From Terriglobales bacterium (GTDB lineage Bacteria > Acidobacteriota > Terriglobia > Bryobacterales > Bryobacteraceae): a DNA stretch of 64,000 nt. Each line of letters starts with the position of its first letter. Position 1 is the stretch's first letter. Below the pieces are notes generated by a model. That model saw nothing but the letters and a program-made list of their open reading frames with translations. It was not told the DNA's origin and made no database searches. The position numbers and the translations under genes are program-made. The stretch spans positions 89,218 through 153,217 of the forward strand of contig JAIXQP010000021.1 of assembly GCA_027485675.1 (NCBI GenBank), given 5' to 3'. Of this stretch, positions 42,653 to 51,580 are shown in pieces.

Positions 42653-43351
42653 CTATATTCTACCCCAAGGCAGTTCCCCCCCAAACATCTCCGGCCCCTC
42701 CCACGCCAACAACCTCCCCACCTCCGGACAACTTACTCCATACCCATGCTGCCGCCGGTACGGATTCCGCGCCTCCCGCTTCGCCCGGTACTCCGCCCCC
42801 GCAGAGTAAGGATCCACCCGGTAACCCGCCGCCGTCCGCGCCTCCGCCGCCAGCGCCTGCCCTATCTCCGGCGGGTTATTCGGCCCCACAAACTCCCATC
42901 GACTAACCGGCCATCCAATCGCCTCCCGGTGTAACTCAAACCGGTCCCGCTTAAACGCCCAACTCACAAACGATACCCGCTCCGGCCAATCGCCAGTAAA
43001 CTCCCGCGTCCGGCAAATCCCAAATAACAAATTCTCAAACGAATCCCGCGAAAACTCCTCCGTCACCGCCCGCCCAGCCACCTCCGCATGCCCCCACCAA
43101 CCATAGTGATCCGCAATCCAGTAATATCCCGCCCCCTCGCTCCGCGGCCCCGCCCCGGCCCGCGAGTAGCCCCCCGCAAACACCAGCAACGCCTCCCGAT
43201 CCGCCGCCGCCAACTCCACCCCCGTCCGCACATGCTCGATGTATCTGGCCACCTCCCCCCGCTGAAAATCCAGCAAAATCCAGCTCTCTTCCCGCTCCGC
43301 CGCCTCCGGTCGCTTGCAGATCGCGTGCCCAGCTACAATAATCGTATTCAT
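42653..43351 (-). CDS. DUF218 (YdcF/SanA-like) protein
   Basis: A 232-residue protein resembling DUF218 proteins (ElyC/SanA/YdcF), with VAGHAICKRPEAAEREESW at the start, the LLVFAGGYSRAGAGPRSEGAGYYW core motif and a later SFVSWAFKRDRFELHREAIGW. Family members have roles in envelope polymer metabolism or S-adenosylmethionine binding. No signal peptide or membrane helix is seen. A TATGCT box lies 8 nt before the ATG and the divergent small zinc-type gene begins 22 nt away. Confidence 0.75.
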   Translation of the reverse strand: MNTIIVAGHAICKRPEAAEREESWILLDFQRGEVARYIEHVRTGVELAAADREALLVFAGGYSRAGAGPRSEGAGYYWIADHYGWWGHAEVAGRAVTEEFSRDSFENLLFGICRTREFTGDWPERVSFVSWAFKRDRFELHREAIGWPVSRWEFVGPNNPPEIGQALAAEARTAAGYRVDPYSAGAEYRAKREARNPYRRQHGYGVSCPEVGRLLAWEGPEMFGGELPWGRI

Positions 43352-43372
43352 TCCTTCTCAGCATAATTCCCC

Positions 43373-43615
43373 ATGCTTAAACTAGGCGCCATCAGTTTCG
43401 CCGGCAAGTGTCCGAAGCATCCCCGCTTCGACCCCGAAGAGGACGGCGCCGGCGCCATTCGCGGCGGCTGCCAGCGCTGCCAAACGCTCTACGAAATCTA
43501 CAAGGCCCACGCCCACCTCACCGCGCTCATCCGCCAGGCCAAGAACGAGGCTCGCATTCAAACCCGCGCCGCCGCGCAACCCACCGTGGATCACCGCCAG
43601 ACCGCGCTATTCTAA
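43373..43615 (+). CDS. Small Cys-rich protein of unknown function
   Basis: An 80-residue protein with a putative metal-binding set: C-x2-H in GKCPKHPRFDPEEDGAG and C-x2-C in GGCQRCQTLYEIYKAH, followed by a helix rich in Ala, Arg and Gln. The C/H spacing suggests a small zinc ribbon. I do not recognise the family. It lies between a divergent DUF218 gene (21-nt gap with a CATAAT box) and the VCBS gene 6 nt downstream. Confidence 0.65.
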   Translation: MLKLGAISFAGKCPKHPRFDPEEDGAGAIRGGCQRCQTLYEIYKAHAHLTALIRQAKNEARIQTRAAAQPTVDHRQTALF

Positions 43616-43621
43616 GCCCCT

Positions 43622-45604
43622 ATGGGCCTCCTCCTCCTCGCCGCCGTCTTCCAACTCACCGTTCCCGCCGGCCATCCCGTCGCCCTTGAAACCCCGCTCG
43701 ATTCCCCCGCCGCGCAAGTGCTCTATAGCGGTCGCCCCCTCCCTGCCAAGGTCGATTTCCGCGGCCTCCAATCCCGCATCTTCTTCCTCTCCCAAGGCCC
43801 CGGAGCCTACACCGTCCAGCCCGGCGCCCCCACCCCCGAACCAGCAATGATCGGCGCCGGCGAACGCGTCACCTACGGCCGCCCCAACGTCCAGTCCCGC
43901 CTCGGCGTCGGCCTCTACGCCCATCCCGGCGCCCTCGATATGGACGCCGATGGCGACCTCGACCTCATCCTCACCTGCCCGGACCGCCCCTTCAACGGCG
44001 TCTTCCTCGCCACCAACATCGGCTCCAACTCGAAGCCCCTCTTCGCCCGCCCCCTCTGGCTCGGCTCCGCCGTCAAGGATCCCGTCGTCGCCGACTTCAA
44101 CGGCGACGGCCAACTCGACCTCGTCTACTCCGGCGGCTACTTCTCGGATCTCGCGAAAAACCGCCTCTCCCAACCCGTCAAAATCGATCTCCCCCGCACC
44201 TACCACGTCGGCCGCGATGATCTCTGGTACCCCGTCGATTGGGACCGCGACGGCAAAATCGACCTCCTCAACGGCGTCTCCGACTGGCGCGACTACGGCT
44301 GGGACGACGCCTTCAACGACAAGGGCGAATGGACCCGCGGCCCCCTCCACGGCTACGTCTACTTCTGGCGCAACGAAGGAACGAACCAATCGCCGAAATT
44401 CGTCAAACCCGTCCAACTCCCCATCGACCAGTACGGCACTCCCGCCCCCAACCCCATCGACTGGGACGGCGACGGCAACCTCGACCTAGTGCTTGCTAAC
44501 TTCCTCGACCAGGTCTTCCTCCTCAAGCACGGCGAATCGAAGCCCGTCCCCTTCCCCTTCAAAATGGGGCTCCAGATGATCCAGCCTCGCGCCCTCCGCT
44601 GGCTCCCCTCCGGCCCGCCGTCGCTCCTCATCGGCGAAGAAGGCGGCTTCGTCGCGCTCGCCCACAACGGCCAAAACCCCCAATATCTCCAGCAAATCGA
44701 CCCCTTCGTCAAATCCGGCTCCCTCGCCCGCCCGGTCGCCTTCGATTGGAATCAGGACGGCAAACTCGATCTCATCGTCGGCAACTCCGCCGGCGAAGTC
44801 CAGTTCTTCGAAAACACCGGAACCAAGAACGAACCCAGCTTCACCGACCGCGGCAACCTCATCCCCAAGCGGATGGCCGGCCCCAATGGCTCCATCCAGG
44901 GCCCCGCCGAAGCCAAGTGGGGCTACGCCAATCCCTCCGTCGCCGACTGGGATCTCGACGGCCGCCCGGACCTCCTTGTCAACGATATCTGGGGCGACGT
45001 CGTCTGGTATCGCAACCTCGGCCCCGGCAAACTCGCCCCCGCCCAGTCCGTCGAGGTCGAATGGACCGGCCCCGCCCCGAAGCCCTTCTGGGTCTGGTGG
45101 CAGCCCAAGCCGAAGCAACTCGTCACCCAGTGGCGCAGCACGCCGAAGATCGTCGATTGGAACCGTGACGGCCTCCCCGACCTCGTCATGCTCGACCATC
45201 GCGGCTACCTCTGCCTCTATCCCCGCCAGAAGGTCAACGGCAAGCTCACTCTTCAGCCGCCCCAGCGCCTCTTCGTCGAATCGAACGGCCGCTTCCTCCA
45301 ACTCGCCCGCAACAACTACGGCGCCTCCGGCCGCCGCAAAGTCGAACTCGTCGATTGGGATAGCGACGGCGACCTCGACCTCATCACCGACTCCGACGAC
45401 GGCCCCATCTGGTACGAGAACGAAGGAAGCCAAACGAAGCCAGTCATGCGCCTCCGCGGCCTCTTGATCAAAGCGAAGCTCAACGGCCACAACCCCACGC
45501 CCAATGCCGCCGATTGGAACGGCGACGGCCTGCTCGATATCCTGGTCGGCGCCGAAGATGGGCATCTCTATTTTTTCGACCGCCGCTTCATCAACTCACG
45601 CTAA
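43622..45604 (+). CDS. Secreted VCBS/FG-GAP repeat protein
   Basis: A 660-residue propeller-type protein with signal-like N-terminus MGLLLLAAVFQLTVPAG. The body has many Asp-rich calcium-binding repeats of the FG-GAP/VCBS type (DADGDLDLILT, DFNGDGQLDLVYSGG, DWDRDGKIDLLNG, DWDGDGNLDLVLA, DWNQDGKLDLIVG, DWDSDGDLDLITD, DWNGDGLLDILVG). These usually form an integrin-like beta-propeller binding glycans or matrix. No catalytic domain is evident. The end of the gene lies 13 nt before the next ATG. Confidence 0.88.
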   Translation: MGLLLLAAVFQLTVPAGHPVALETPLDSPAAQVLYSGRPLPAKVDFRGLQSRIFFLSQGPGAYTVQPGAPTPEPAMIGAGERVTYGRPNVQSRLGVGLYAHPGALDMDADGDLDLILTCPDRPFNGVFLATNIGSNSKPLFARPLWLGSAVKDPVVADFNGDGQLDLVYSGGYFSDLAKNRLSQPVKIDLPRTYHVGRDDLWYPVDWDRDGKIDLLNGVSDWRDYGWDDAFNDKGEWTRGPLHGYVYFWRNEGTNQSPKFVKPVQLPIDQYGTPAPNPIDWDGDGNLDLVLANFLDQVFLLKHGESKPVPFPFKMGLQMIQPRALRWLPSGPPSLLIGEEGGFVALAHNGQNPQYLQQIDPFVKSGSLARPVAFDWNQDGKLDLIVGNSAGEVQFFENTGTKNEPSFTDRGNLIPKRMAGPNGSIQGPAEAKWGYANPSVADWDLDGRPDLLVNDIWGDVVWYRNLGPGKLAPAQSVEVEWTGPAPKPFWVWWQPKPKQLVTQWRSTPKIVDWNRDGLPDLVMLDHRGYLCLYPRQKVNGKLTLQPPQRLFVESNGRFLQLARNNYGASGRRKVELVDWDSDGDLDLITDSDDGPIWYENEGSQTKPVMRLRGLLIKAKLNGHNPTPNAADWNGDGLLDILVGAEDGHLYFFDRRFINSR

Positions 45605-45617
45605 TCTGGAATCCATC

Positions 45618-46034
45618 ATGGCTAAGTACGAAATCACCAAATCCATCGACGTGGATGAACTCAACAAACGCAGCGGCCTGCCCACCGGCAAGAAGCGGAC
45701 CCTGCCCTTCGGCGCCATCATCATGGATCGCGTCGAAGACCGCGAGATGGACCGGTTCACCTATCTTGGGGAGCTCTACCGCACCAAGACCGAAGACCTG
45801 AACACCGCCTGCCGCCTCATCGGGGAGGATCCCGTTGCCGCCGCGGCCCCGGCTCCCGACGCCAAGCCCGCCGGCCAGCCCAAGCCCTCCTACAAACTGC
45901 AATGGGAAGCGCTCTCCTCCTCCATTCCCTCCTCGCGCGCCAAGGTCCCCGGAGGCTGGCTCGTCGCCGTCACCAACGGAGGCCTGACCTTCTTCCCGGA
46001 TCCCGGTCATGAATGGGACGGCTCCTCGCTCTAA
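45618..46034 (+). CDS. Two-part protein of unknown function
   Basis: A 138-residue protein starting at ATG 45618 just after the VCBS stop. The N-terminal half has LPFGAIIMDRVEDREMDRFTYLGELYRTKT, a beta-rich region. A Pro/Ala-rich linker (PVAAAAPAPDAKPAGQPKP) joins it to a short C-terminal part (YKLQWEALSSS, VPGGWLVAVTNGGLTFFPDPGHEW). Neither half is recognised. No signal peptide; probably cytosolic. It converges on the ankyrin gene with a 58-nt gap showing no clear terminator. Confidence 0.65.
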   Translation: MAKYEITKSIDVDELNKRSGLPTGKKRTLPFGAIIMDRVEDREMDRFTYLGELYRTKTEDLNTACRLIGEDPVAAAAPAPDAKPAGQPKPSYKLQWEALSSSIPSSRAKVPGGWLVAVTNGGLTFFPDPGHEWDGSSL

Positions 46035-46092
46035 CTAAGATCCCGGCGCCCCATTTACTCGCACTTACTCAGCAGACCAGCCGGATTACTGA

Positions 46093-46887
46093 CTACCGCA
46101 GCACCCGGGCTAACTCCTCGTTCCCGCTCGCGGTCGCCTCCTCCGCGCTCGTCCGGCCCCGGCTGTTCTTCACCGTCCAGTCCGCCCCCAACTCCAGCAG
46201 CGCCCGGGCCGCCTCGACTCTCCCCCAGGTCGCGGCGTAGTGCAGGGGCGTATCCCCCGTCTTCGGGTCCACCGCCCCCACCTTCGCCCCGTGCTCCACC
46301 AGCGCCCGCACCGCCACCACGCTCCCGCCCACCGCCGCGTCGTGCAGCGGCAACCCCACGTCCACCTTCGCGCCTTTTTCCAGCAGCAACACCACCACGT
46401 CGCCATGCCCCTTTAAGGCCGCCGCCTGCAACGCCGTTGCCCCGTCCGCCCCCTTGCCGTTCGGATCCGCGCCCAGCTTCAGGAGCATCGCCACGAAATC
46501 CACGTCCCCGCGCCGCGCCGCCTCCTGCAATGGTTCTTTCTGAAACGGATGCGCCGTCCCCCTGGCCGGAATCGAAAGCAGCGCCGACTGCATGCGGATC
46601 GCCAGCCGCCGGTCCGCCAGCTCTGCGGCCACCTGCCGCGGCGTCTTCCCCTCCCGGTTCGGCGCGTCCGGGTTGGCGCCCTTGCCCCGCAACAGCGCAA
46701 CGCATTCGAACTGCCCGCTCGCCACGGCGACGTGCAGCGGCGTATTCCCCGCCGCGTCCCGCGCGTCCACCGCCACCCCGGCCGCCAGCGCCTTTTCGAG
46801 TTCCGCCCGCCCGCACGTCCGCGCCGCTTCGTGAATCTCGGCTCCCCAGACGGAGGCCGCCGTCAGCATCAGGCCCATCCCTCTCAT
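46093..46887 (-). CDS. Secreted ankyrin-repeat protein
   Basis: A 264-residue protein with a short signal peptide (MRGMGLMLTAASVWGAE) and about six ankyrin repeats (GNTPLHVAVASGQFECVALLRGKGA, EPLQEAARRGDVDFVAMLLKLGAD, ATALQAAALKGHGDVVVLLLEKG, DTPLHYAATWGRVEAARALLELGAD). Ankyrin repeats mediate protein-protein binding. Its ATG overlaps the stop of the FHA-SpoIIE phosphatase gene by 4 nt, so it may be coupled to, and interact with, that signalling protein. Confidence 0.88.
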   Translation of the reverse strand: MRGMGLMLTAASVWGAEIHEAARTCGRAELEKALAAGVAVDARDAAGNTPLHVAVASGQFECVALLRGKGANPDAPNREGKTPRQVAAELADRRLAIRMQSALLSIPARGTAHPFQKEPLQEAARRGDVDFVAMLLKLGADPNGKGADGATALQAAALKGHGDVVVLLLEKGAKVDVGLPLHDAAVGGSVVAVRALVEHGAKVGAVDPKTGDTPLHYAATWGRVEAARALLELGADWTVKNSRGRTSAEEATASGNEELARVLR

Positions 46888-48461
46888 CCGTGATACTCCA
46901 GCACGAGCACGGTCAAATCATCTCCCTGCTCCTCGCCCGCCGCAAACGCCTCCACCGCCCGCCGTAAACCATTCGCCACCGCCTGCGCCCCATGCGGCGC
47001 GTATTGCAGCAGCGTCTCGCCCACCCGCCGGACCCCGAACATCTCGCCCGCCGCGTTCCGCGCCTCGCTGCAACCGTCCGAGTAGAGCACCAGCAGATCT
47101 CCCGGCATCGTCTGTTGCCGGTAGGTCTCCCAGGTCGCCTCTTCGAGCATCCCCACCGGCAGGCCCGCGGACCGCAACTCAAACACCTCGCCCGGCTGCC
47201 GCCAAAGCAGCGGCCGGCAGTGCCCCGCGTTCACCCATACCAACCGCCCAGCCTTGTCCACCGTCACCAGCACCAGCGTCGCGTACTTCTCGCCATTCGT
47301 CCGGTGCAGCAGAAACCGGTTCACGCGTTCGAGCACGGTGGTCGCCGATGTGGACTCGCCCGTCGCCGCCAGAAACACCCCCTGCAGGAACGAAGCCAGC
47401 AGAGCCGAACTGACTCCCTTCCCCGATACGTCCGCCAGGACTGCGGCCCACCGGTCCTCCCCCAGCTGCATCAGGTCGAAGTAGTCGCCCCCCACCTGCG
47501 CCGACGACACGCTGACGCCGCAAGCCCGGAACCATCCCGTCGCTGGAAACTGGTCCGGCAGCAGGTCCCGCTGAATCGCCCGCGCCAGATCCAGCTCCCG
47601 CTCCATCCGCTCCTTCACCCGTTCCTGCACCAGCAGCCGGGCGTTTTCGAGAATCATCGAGGCTTCCACCGCCAGCGACTGCAGCAGTTCGCTACTGGTG
47701 CCCGACAAGTCCGCCCGCCCCTGCCGGGATTCGAGATACAACACCCCCACCGAGTCTTTCACCGAACCCAGAACCGCGGTCTCCTCCCCTCCATCAATGG
47801 ACACCCGGAGCAAGGGCAGGCAAACAATGTGGCCGTACTCGTCCAGCGTCATCGAGAGCAGCTCCCGACGGTGCACCAGCGAGGCGCAGAGCACCTCCGC
47901 CGGCACCGTCAGATCCCGCTCTCCCAGCACCGCTCCCGCCGAGTCCCGGCCAATGCGGATCGCCAGCCCCGTGCCCTCGCGCAGCAGGACGAAGCCGCGG
48001 TCACACCCGGTCACGTTCATCGCCGCTTCCAGCAGGCTCGCCAGCACGTGGTCGGTCGATAGCGACCCGCTCAACGTCCGCGCCACTTCGAGGATGCTCC
48101 GCAGCCGCTTCAGCCCCGCGGCCGGCGCCGTCGTCTGCAGCCCTATCGGCCTCGTGGTGCGAAAGATCAGCGTGTAGCTCTCTTCCATCCCGAAACCCAC
48201 CATTGCCCCATCCGTCAATGGAGCGCGGGTCACCTTGGCGCCGTTGACGGTCACGCCGTTCCGGCTGTTCAGGTCTTCCACCCAATACTGGCCACGGTCG
48301 AAGACGATGCGGGCGTGACTGCGGGACGCACGGTTATCCCGCAGCACGAAATGATTGCTATCTTGCCGCCCAATGAGAAACGGCACGGGCTCTAGCGGAA
48401 CGGTCGTTCGGCCCCCGGTCGGCGCCAGAATCTCCAGTTCCGGTCCGCCTTCGGCCATCAT
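46884..48461 (-). CDS. FHA-GAF-SpoIIE PP2C-type serine phosphatase
   Basis: A 525-residue signalling protein. An FHA domain (residues about 15-105; LIGRQDSNHFVLRDNRASRSHARI, LNSRNGVTVNGAKV) binds phosphothreonine. A GAF domain (about 125-285) and coiled region follow, then a SpoIIE/PP2C phosphatase domain (330-525) with the metal Asp in LADVSGKGVSSALLASFLQG and YSDGCSEARNAAGE. Such proteins act in partner-switch or Ser/Thr-kinase networks. Start codons GTG 48464, ATG 48461 and ATG 48458 lie in a row; 48461 is chosen. The ankyrin gene follows by 4-nt overlap and the Fur gene ends just upstream. Confidence 0.9.
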   Translation of the reverse strand: MMAEGGPELEILAPTGGRTTVPLEPVPFLIGRQDSNHFVLRDNRASRSHARIVFDRGQYWVEDLNSRNGVTVNGAKVTRAPLTDGAMVGFGMEESYTLIFRTTRPIGLQTTAPAAGLKRLRSILEVARTLSGSLSTDHVLASLLEAAMNVTGCDRGFVLLREGTGLAIRIGRDSAGAVLGERDLTVPAEVLCASLVHRRELLSMTLDEYGHIVCLPLLRVSIDGGEETAVLGSVKDSVGVLYLESRQGRADLSGTSSELLQSLAVEASMILENARLLVQERVKERMERELDLARAIQRDLLPDQFPATGWFRACGVSVSSAQVGGDYFDLMQLGEDRWAAVLADVSGKGVSSALLASFLQGVFLAATGESTSATTVLERVNRFLLHRTNGEKYATLVLVTVDKAGRLVWVNAGHCRPLLWRQPGEVFELRSAGLPVGMLEEATWETYRQQTMPGDLLVLYSDGCSEARNAAGEMFGVRRVGETLLQYAPHGAQAVANGLRRAVEAFAAGEEQGDDLTVLVLEYHG

Positions 48462-48465
48462 CACG

Positions 48466-48933
48466 TTATGCTTCCACTTCGGCGGCGTCGAGTTCCTGGG
48501 CCCGCTGCATCTGGCAGTTGGCGCAGTAGCCGCCGATCTCGGTCCGGGTCAGCAGAATCTGAAAGCCGAGCATATCCTGCACCTGATTGCGAATCTGCAC
48601 GAGCGGTTCGCCGAAATACTCTTCCACTTTGCCGCAGCGCAGGCAGATCACGTGGGCGTGCTCCCGCTTCATGCGGGTCTCGTAATAGTGCTGGTCGCCG
48701 GAGTGATGCATCAGGTCGAGCTCATCGACGAGCCCGGCCGCCTTCAGCATATTCAGCGTGCGGTAAACGGTCACCCGGTTGAGCTTCGGGTCCTGTAAAC
48801 GCGCCATCTGGTACAAACTCTCCGCGTCAAGGTGCTTCCCGGACTTATCAATCAAGTCCAAAAGAATTTTCCGTTGCCGCGTTAGGCGAACACCCTGATT
48901 CTTAAGTGAACTCTTGGTAGTTTCGACCGCCAT
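48466..48933 (-). CDS. Fur-family ferric/zinc/peroxide regulator
   Basis: A 155-residue Fur-family repressor. The N-terminal winged helix has VRLTRQRKILLDLIDKSGKHLDAESLY and NRVTVYRTLNMLKAAGLVDE. The C-terminal domain has HYYETRMKREHAHVICLRCGKVEEYF and a second CANCQ pair. The two CxxC motifs form the structural zinc site, and the Asp/His set could sense Fe, Mn or Zn. Which metal (Fur, PerR, Zur) cannot be decided. The ATG is 6 nt from a TACCCT box and faces accC across 38 nt containing a perfect palindrome. Confidence 0.9.
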   Translation of the reverse strand: MAVETTKSSLKNQGVRLTRQRKILLDLIDKSGKHLDAESLYQMARLQDPKLNRVTVYRTLNMLKAAGLVDELDLMHHSGDQHYYETRMKREHAHVICLRCGKVEEYFGEPLVQIRNQVQDMLGFQILLTRTEIGGYCANCQMQRAQELDAAEVEA

Positions 48934-48942
48934 TACGTAAGG

Positions 48943-48960
48943 GTAGCAAACGATTGCTAC
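48943..48960. promoter_or_regulatory. Perfect inverted repeat GTAGCAA-ACGA-TTGCTAC, candidate Fur operator
   Basis: Seven-bp arms flank a 4-nt centre in the gap between divergent fur (48933) and accC (48972). It overlaps the putative -10 boxes of both (TACCCT for fur, TACAAT at 48958-48963 for accC). Binding there would block both genes. Confidence 0.5.
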
Positions 48961-48971
48961 AATTGCCCTTC

Positions 48972-50426
48972 ATGTTTCGAAAGGTTCTCGTGGCCAACCG
49001 GGGGGAGATTGCGGTCCGCGTCCTCCGCGCCCTCCGCGAACGGCGGATCCCCAGCGTCGCCGTTTACTCGGACGCCGATCGCGCCTCGCTGGCCGTCCAG
49101 ATGGCCGACGAAGCGGCCTACCTCGGCCCGTCGCCGTCGGCGGAAAGCTACCTCCGCGTCGACAAGCTGCTGGCCGCCGCGCGCGCCCATGGCGCCGACG
49201 CCATCCATCCGGGCTACGGTTTCCTGAGCGAGAACGCCGATTTCGCGGCCGCCTGCGCCGAGGCCGGCATCACCTTCATCGGCCCCTCGGCCGCCGCCAT
49301 CCGCGCGCTCGGCTCGAAGACGGCGGCCCGCCAGTTGGCCCTTGCGGCCGGCGCCCCGGTCGTCCCCGGCACCGATGCCGCGGTCACCAGCCTCGACGAA
49401 GCCAAACGCATCGCCAGCCGCATCGGCTACCCGGTTATGATCAAGGCCGCGGCCGGCGGCGGCGGCAAAGGCATGCGCGTCGTCGATAGCGAGTCATCGC
49501 TCGAAGCCGCCCTCCGCGATGCCGCCAGCGAAGCCGAGCGCAGCTTTAAGTCGGCGGAGGTCTACCTCGAAAAGGCGCTGATCCATCCGCGCCACATCGA
49601 GATCCAACTGCTCGGCGACCAGCACGGCAACCTCATCCACCTCGGGGAGCGCGAGTGCTCCCTGCAACGCCGGCACCAGAAGGTGATCGAGGAGTCGCCC
49701 TCGCCGCTCTCCGCCATCGACCCCACGCTCCGCCATCGCATGGGAGAAGCCGCCGTCCAGATCGCGCGCGCCGCCGGCTACTCGAACGCCGGCACCGCCG
49801 AGTTCCTAGTCGACGCGGACCGCAACTTCTACTTCCTCGAAATGAACACGCGGCTGCAGGTGGAGCATCCCGTCACCGAACTCGTCACTGGCCTCGACCT
49901 CGTCCATCTCCAACTCGACATCGCCGCCGGCGCCCCACTCGCTCTGCGCCAGGAAGACATCCGCTGGTCCGGCCACGCCATGGAGTGCCGGCTCTACGCC
50001 GAAGACCCGGCGAACAACTTCTTCCCTTCTCCGGGAGTCATCGAAAAGCTCGAACTGCCCTCCGGCCCCGGCGTCCGCCTCGATAACGGCGTCTATGAAG
50101 GTTGGACCGTCCCGCTCGACTACGACCCGCTGCTGGCCAAACTGGCCGTCTGGGCCCCGGACCGCCCGGCGGCGATGGCCCGGCTCGAACGGGCGCTCGC
50201 CGAGACCGTCATCCTCGGCATCCGCAACAACGTTCACTTCTTCCGCCAGTTGCTGGCCGACCCAGCCGTGATGGCCGGGGACCTGCACACGACGTTTTTG
50301 AACACGTTCAAATATCAAGACCCGCCCCCGCCCGCGGGCGATGCCCTCGCCGCCGCGCTCGCCGCCTACCGGCCCAAAGCCGCGGCTCTGCCGCCCGCCC
50401 GCCGTTCGGCCTGGAGGAACGCATGA
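48972..50426 (+). CDS. accC: Biotin carboxylase subunit of an acyl-CoA carboxylase
   Basis: A 484-residue ATP-grasp biotin carboxylase. It carboxylates carrier-bound biotin using ATP and bicarbonate. Visible motifs are KVLVANRGEIAVRVLRAL, the ATP loop KAAAGGGGKGMRVV, CSLQRRHQKVIEESPS, EMNTRLQVEHPVTELVTG and RLYAEDPANNFFPSPG. The start at ATG 48972 is fixed by homology, with a TACAAT box 8 nt upstream and no clear ribosome site. The BCCP gene overlaps the stop by 4 nt. No carboxyltransferase gene is near, so the acyl-CoA substrate is unknown. Confidence 0.93.
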   Translation: MFRKVLVANRGEIAVRVLRALRERRIPSVAVYSDADRASLAVQMADEAAYLGPSPSAESYLRVDKLLAAARAHGADAIHPGYGFLSENADFAAACAEAGITFIGPSAAAIRALGSKTAARQLALAAGAPVVPGTDAAVTSLDEAKRIASRIGYPVMIKAAAGGGGKGMRVVDSESSLEAALRDAASEAERSFKSAEVYLEKALIHPRHIEIQLLGDQHGNLIHLGERECSLQRRHQKVIEESPSPLSAIDPTLRHRMGEAAVQIARAAGYSNAGTAEFLVDADRNFYFLEMNTRLQVEHPVTELVTGLDLVHLQLDIAAGAPLALRQEDIRWSGHAMECRLYAEDPANNFFPSPGVIEKLELPSGPGVRLDNGVYEGWTVPLDYDPLLAKLAVWAPDRPAAMARLERALAETVILGIRNNVHFFRQLLADPAVMAGDLHTTFLNTFKYQDPPPPAGDALAAALAAYRPKAAALPPARRSAWRNA

Positions 50427-50812
50427 AGCCCGACATCGTCGAGATCCGCCCCGGCGTCTACTCCGTGCTCCTAAACGGCCGGAGCTATGTCATCCACGAG
50501 TCGTCCTCGCAATGGATCGCCCTGAATGCGATCGAGTGGGAGCGAGTCGTCGCCGATCCCCGGCTCCGGGCCACGGCCGGAACGGCCGGCGCCTCCGCCG
50601 TGCGCGATATCAAAGCCGCGATGCCCGGCAAGGTGATCCGCGTTCTCGCTGCCCCCGGCGATACCGTGGAGGCCGGCCAAGGTCTCCTGATTCTCGAAGC
50701 GATGAAGATGCAAAACGAACTCCGCAGCCCCCGCGCCGGAACGGTGGCGGCGGTCCGGGTTGTCGAAGGAACCACGGTAGCCAGCGGCCAAGTCCTCGTT
50801 ACACTGGAGTAA
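50423..50812 (+). CDS. Biotin carboxyl carrier protein
   Basis: A 129-residue carrier protein with a C-terminal biotinyl domain (about 58-129). The biotinylation site is Lys in ILEAMKMQNELRSP, and IKAAMPGKVIRVLAAPGDTVEAGQ leads into it. The N-terminal half (VEIRPGVYSVLLNGRSYVIHES) is of the type seen in acyl-CoA/pyruvate carboxylase BCCPs. The ATG overlaps the accC stop (ATGA), so the two are co-translated. The carboxyltransferase partner must be encoded elsewhere. Confidence 0.92.
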   Translation: MKPDIVEIRPGVYSVLLNGRSYVIHESSSQWIALNAIEWERVVADPRLRATAGTAGASAVRDIKAAMPGKVIRVLAAPGDTVEAGQGLLILEAMKMQNELRSPRAGTVAAVRVVEGTTVASGQVLVTLE

Positions 50813-50815
50813 GCG

Positions 50816-51580
50816 ATGCCCAACGCAACCTGTCCGCACTGCCAAGGATCCGGCTGGATCATCGCCGAACGCAACGGGATCTCCGGGGCCAAGCGTTGTG
50901 AATGTGTTCTGGCCGATCAGCAGCGCGAGAACTGGGAGAACGCCGGTATCCCGCCGTTGTACGAGAACGCCTCGCTCGATAACTTCGTCCTGCCGACCGA
51001 CAATCAACTGGCGGCCCGCAACCTGCAGAACGTCATGCTGATCGTGCGTGGCTACGCCAAAGAGTTTCCGAACGTCGATAAGCCCGGGTTGTTGCTGATC
51101 GGGGAACCCGGCACTGGCAAGACGCATCTCGCCGTCGCCGCTCTGCGGACTTTGATCGGCCGCGGTTTCTCCGGGATCTTCTACGACTACCAGCACCTGC
51201 TGCAGAGCATCCGGTCGAGCTACGATCCGATGAGCGGCAGCAGCGACCGCGAGGCCTATTCCACCGCGCTCGACGCCGAGTTGCTCCTGCTCGACGACCT
51301 CGGCGCGCACCGCATCACGGATTGGGTGGAAGACACCGTGACGAGCCTGATCACCTACCGCTGCAACAACCGCAAACCGATCATTGCCACGACCAATCTC
51401 TCCGACCCGGACATCGGCAGCACAGGGCGCGCCGCCACTTCGAGCAGCGGCCGCGAGTATGGCCGGACGCTCGCCGATCAGATCGGCATGCGGGCCCGCA
51501 GCCGGCTGTTTGAGATGTGCCGGGTGATCCGCATGCCGCAGGTGGAAGACTACCGCTTCCGAAAGGCCAGGATTAGCTAG
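50816..51580 (+). CDS. DnaC/DnaI-like AAA+ ATPase with N-terminal zinc motif
   Basis: A 254-residue ATP-binding protein of the DnaC/IstB helicase-loader family. Walker A is GEPGTGKTHLAVAAL near residue 100 and Walker B LLLLDDLGAHRITDW near 160. An N-terminal C-x2-C...C-x-C set (CPHCQGSGW, KRCECVLAD) can bind zinc as in DnaJ or DnaI-type loaders. No IstA transposase is nearby, so it is not obviously transposon-derived. It starts 3 nt after the BCCP gene, although a functional link is not evident. The 3' end overlaps the convergent DinB gene by 8 nt. Confidence 0.87.
   Translation: MPNATCPHCQGSGWIIAERNGISGAKRCECVLADQQRENWENAGIPPLYENASLDNFVLPTDNQLAARNLQNVMLIVRGYAKEFPNVDKPGLLLIGEPGTGKTHLAVAALRTLIGRGFSGIFYDYQHLLQSIRSSYDPMSGSSDREAYSTALDAELLLLDDLGAHRITDWVEDTVTSLITYRCNNRKPIIATTNLSDPDIGSTGRAATSSSGREYGRTLADQIGMRARSRLFEMCRVIRMPQVEDYRFRKARIS

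Noticed and set aside
50816..51580. IstB of an IS21-type element
   Set aside because: No IstA transposase, terminal repeats or target duplications around the ATPase gene.
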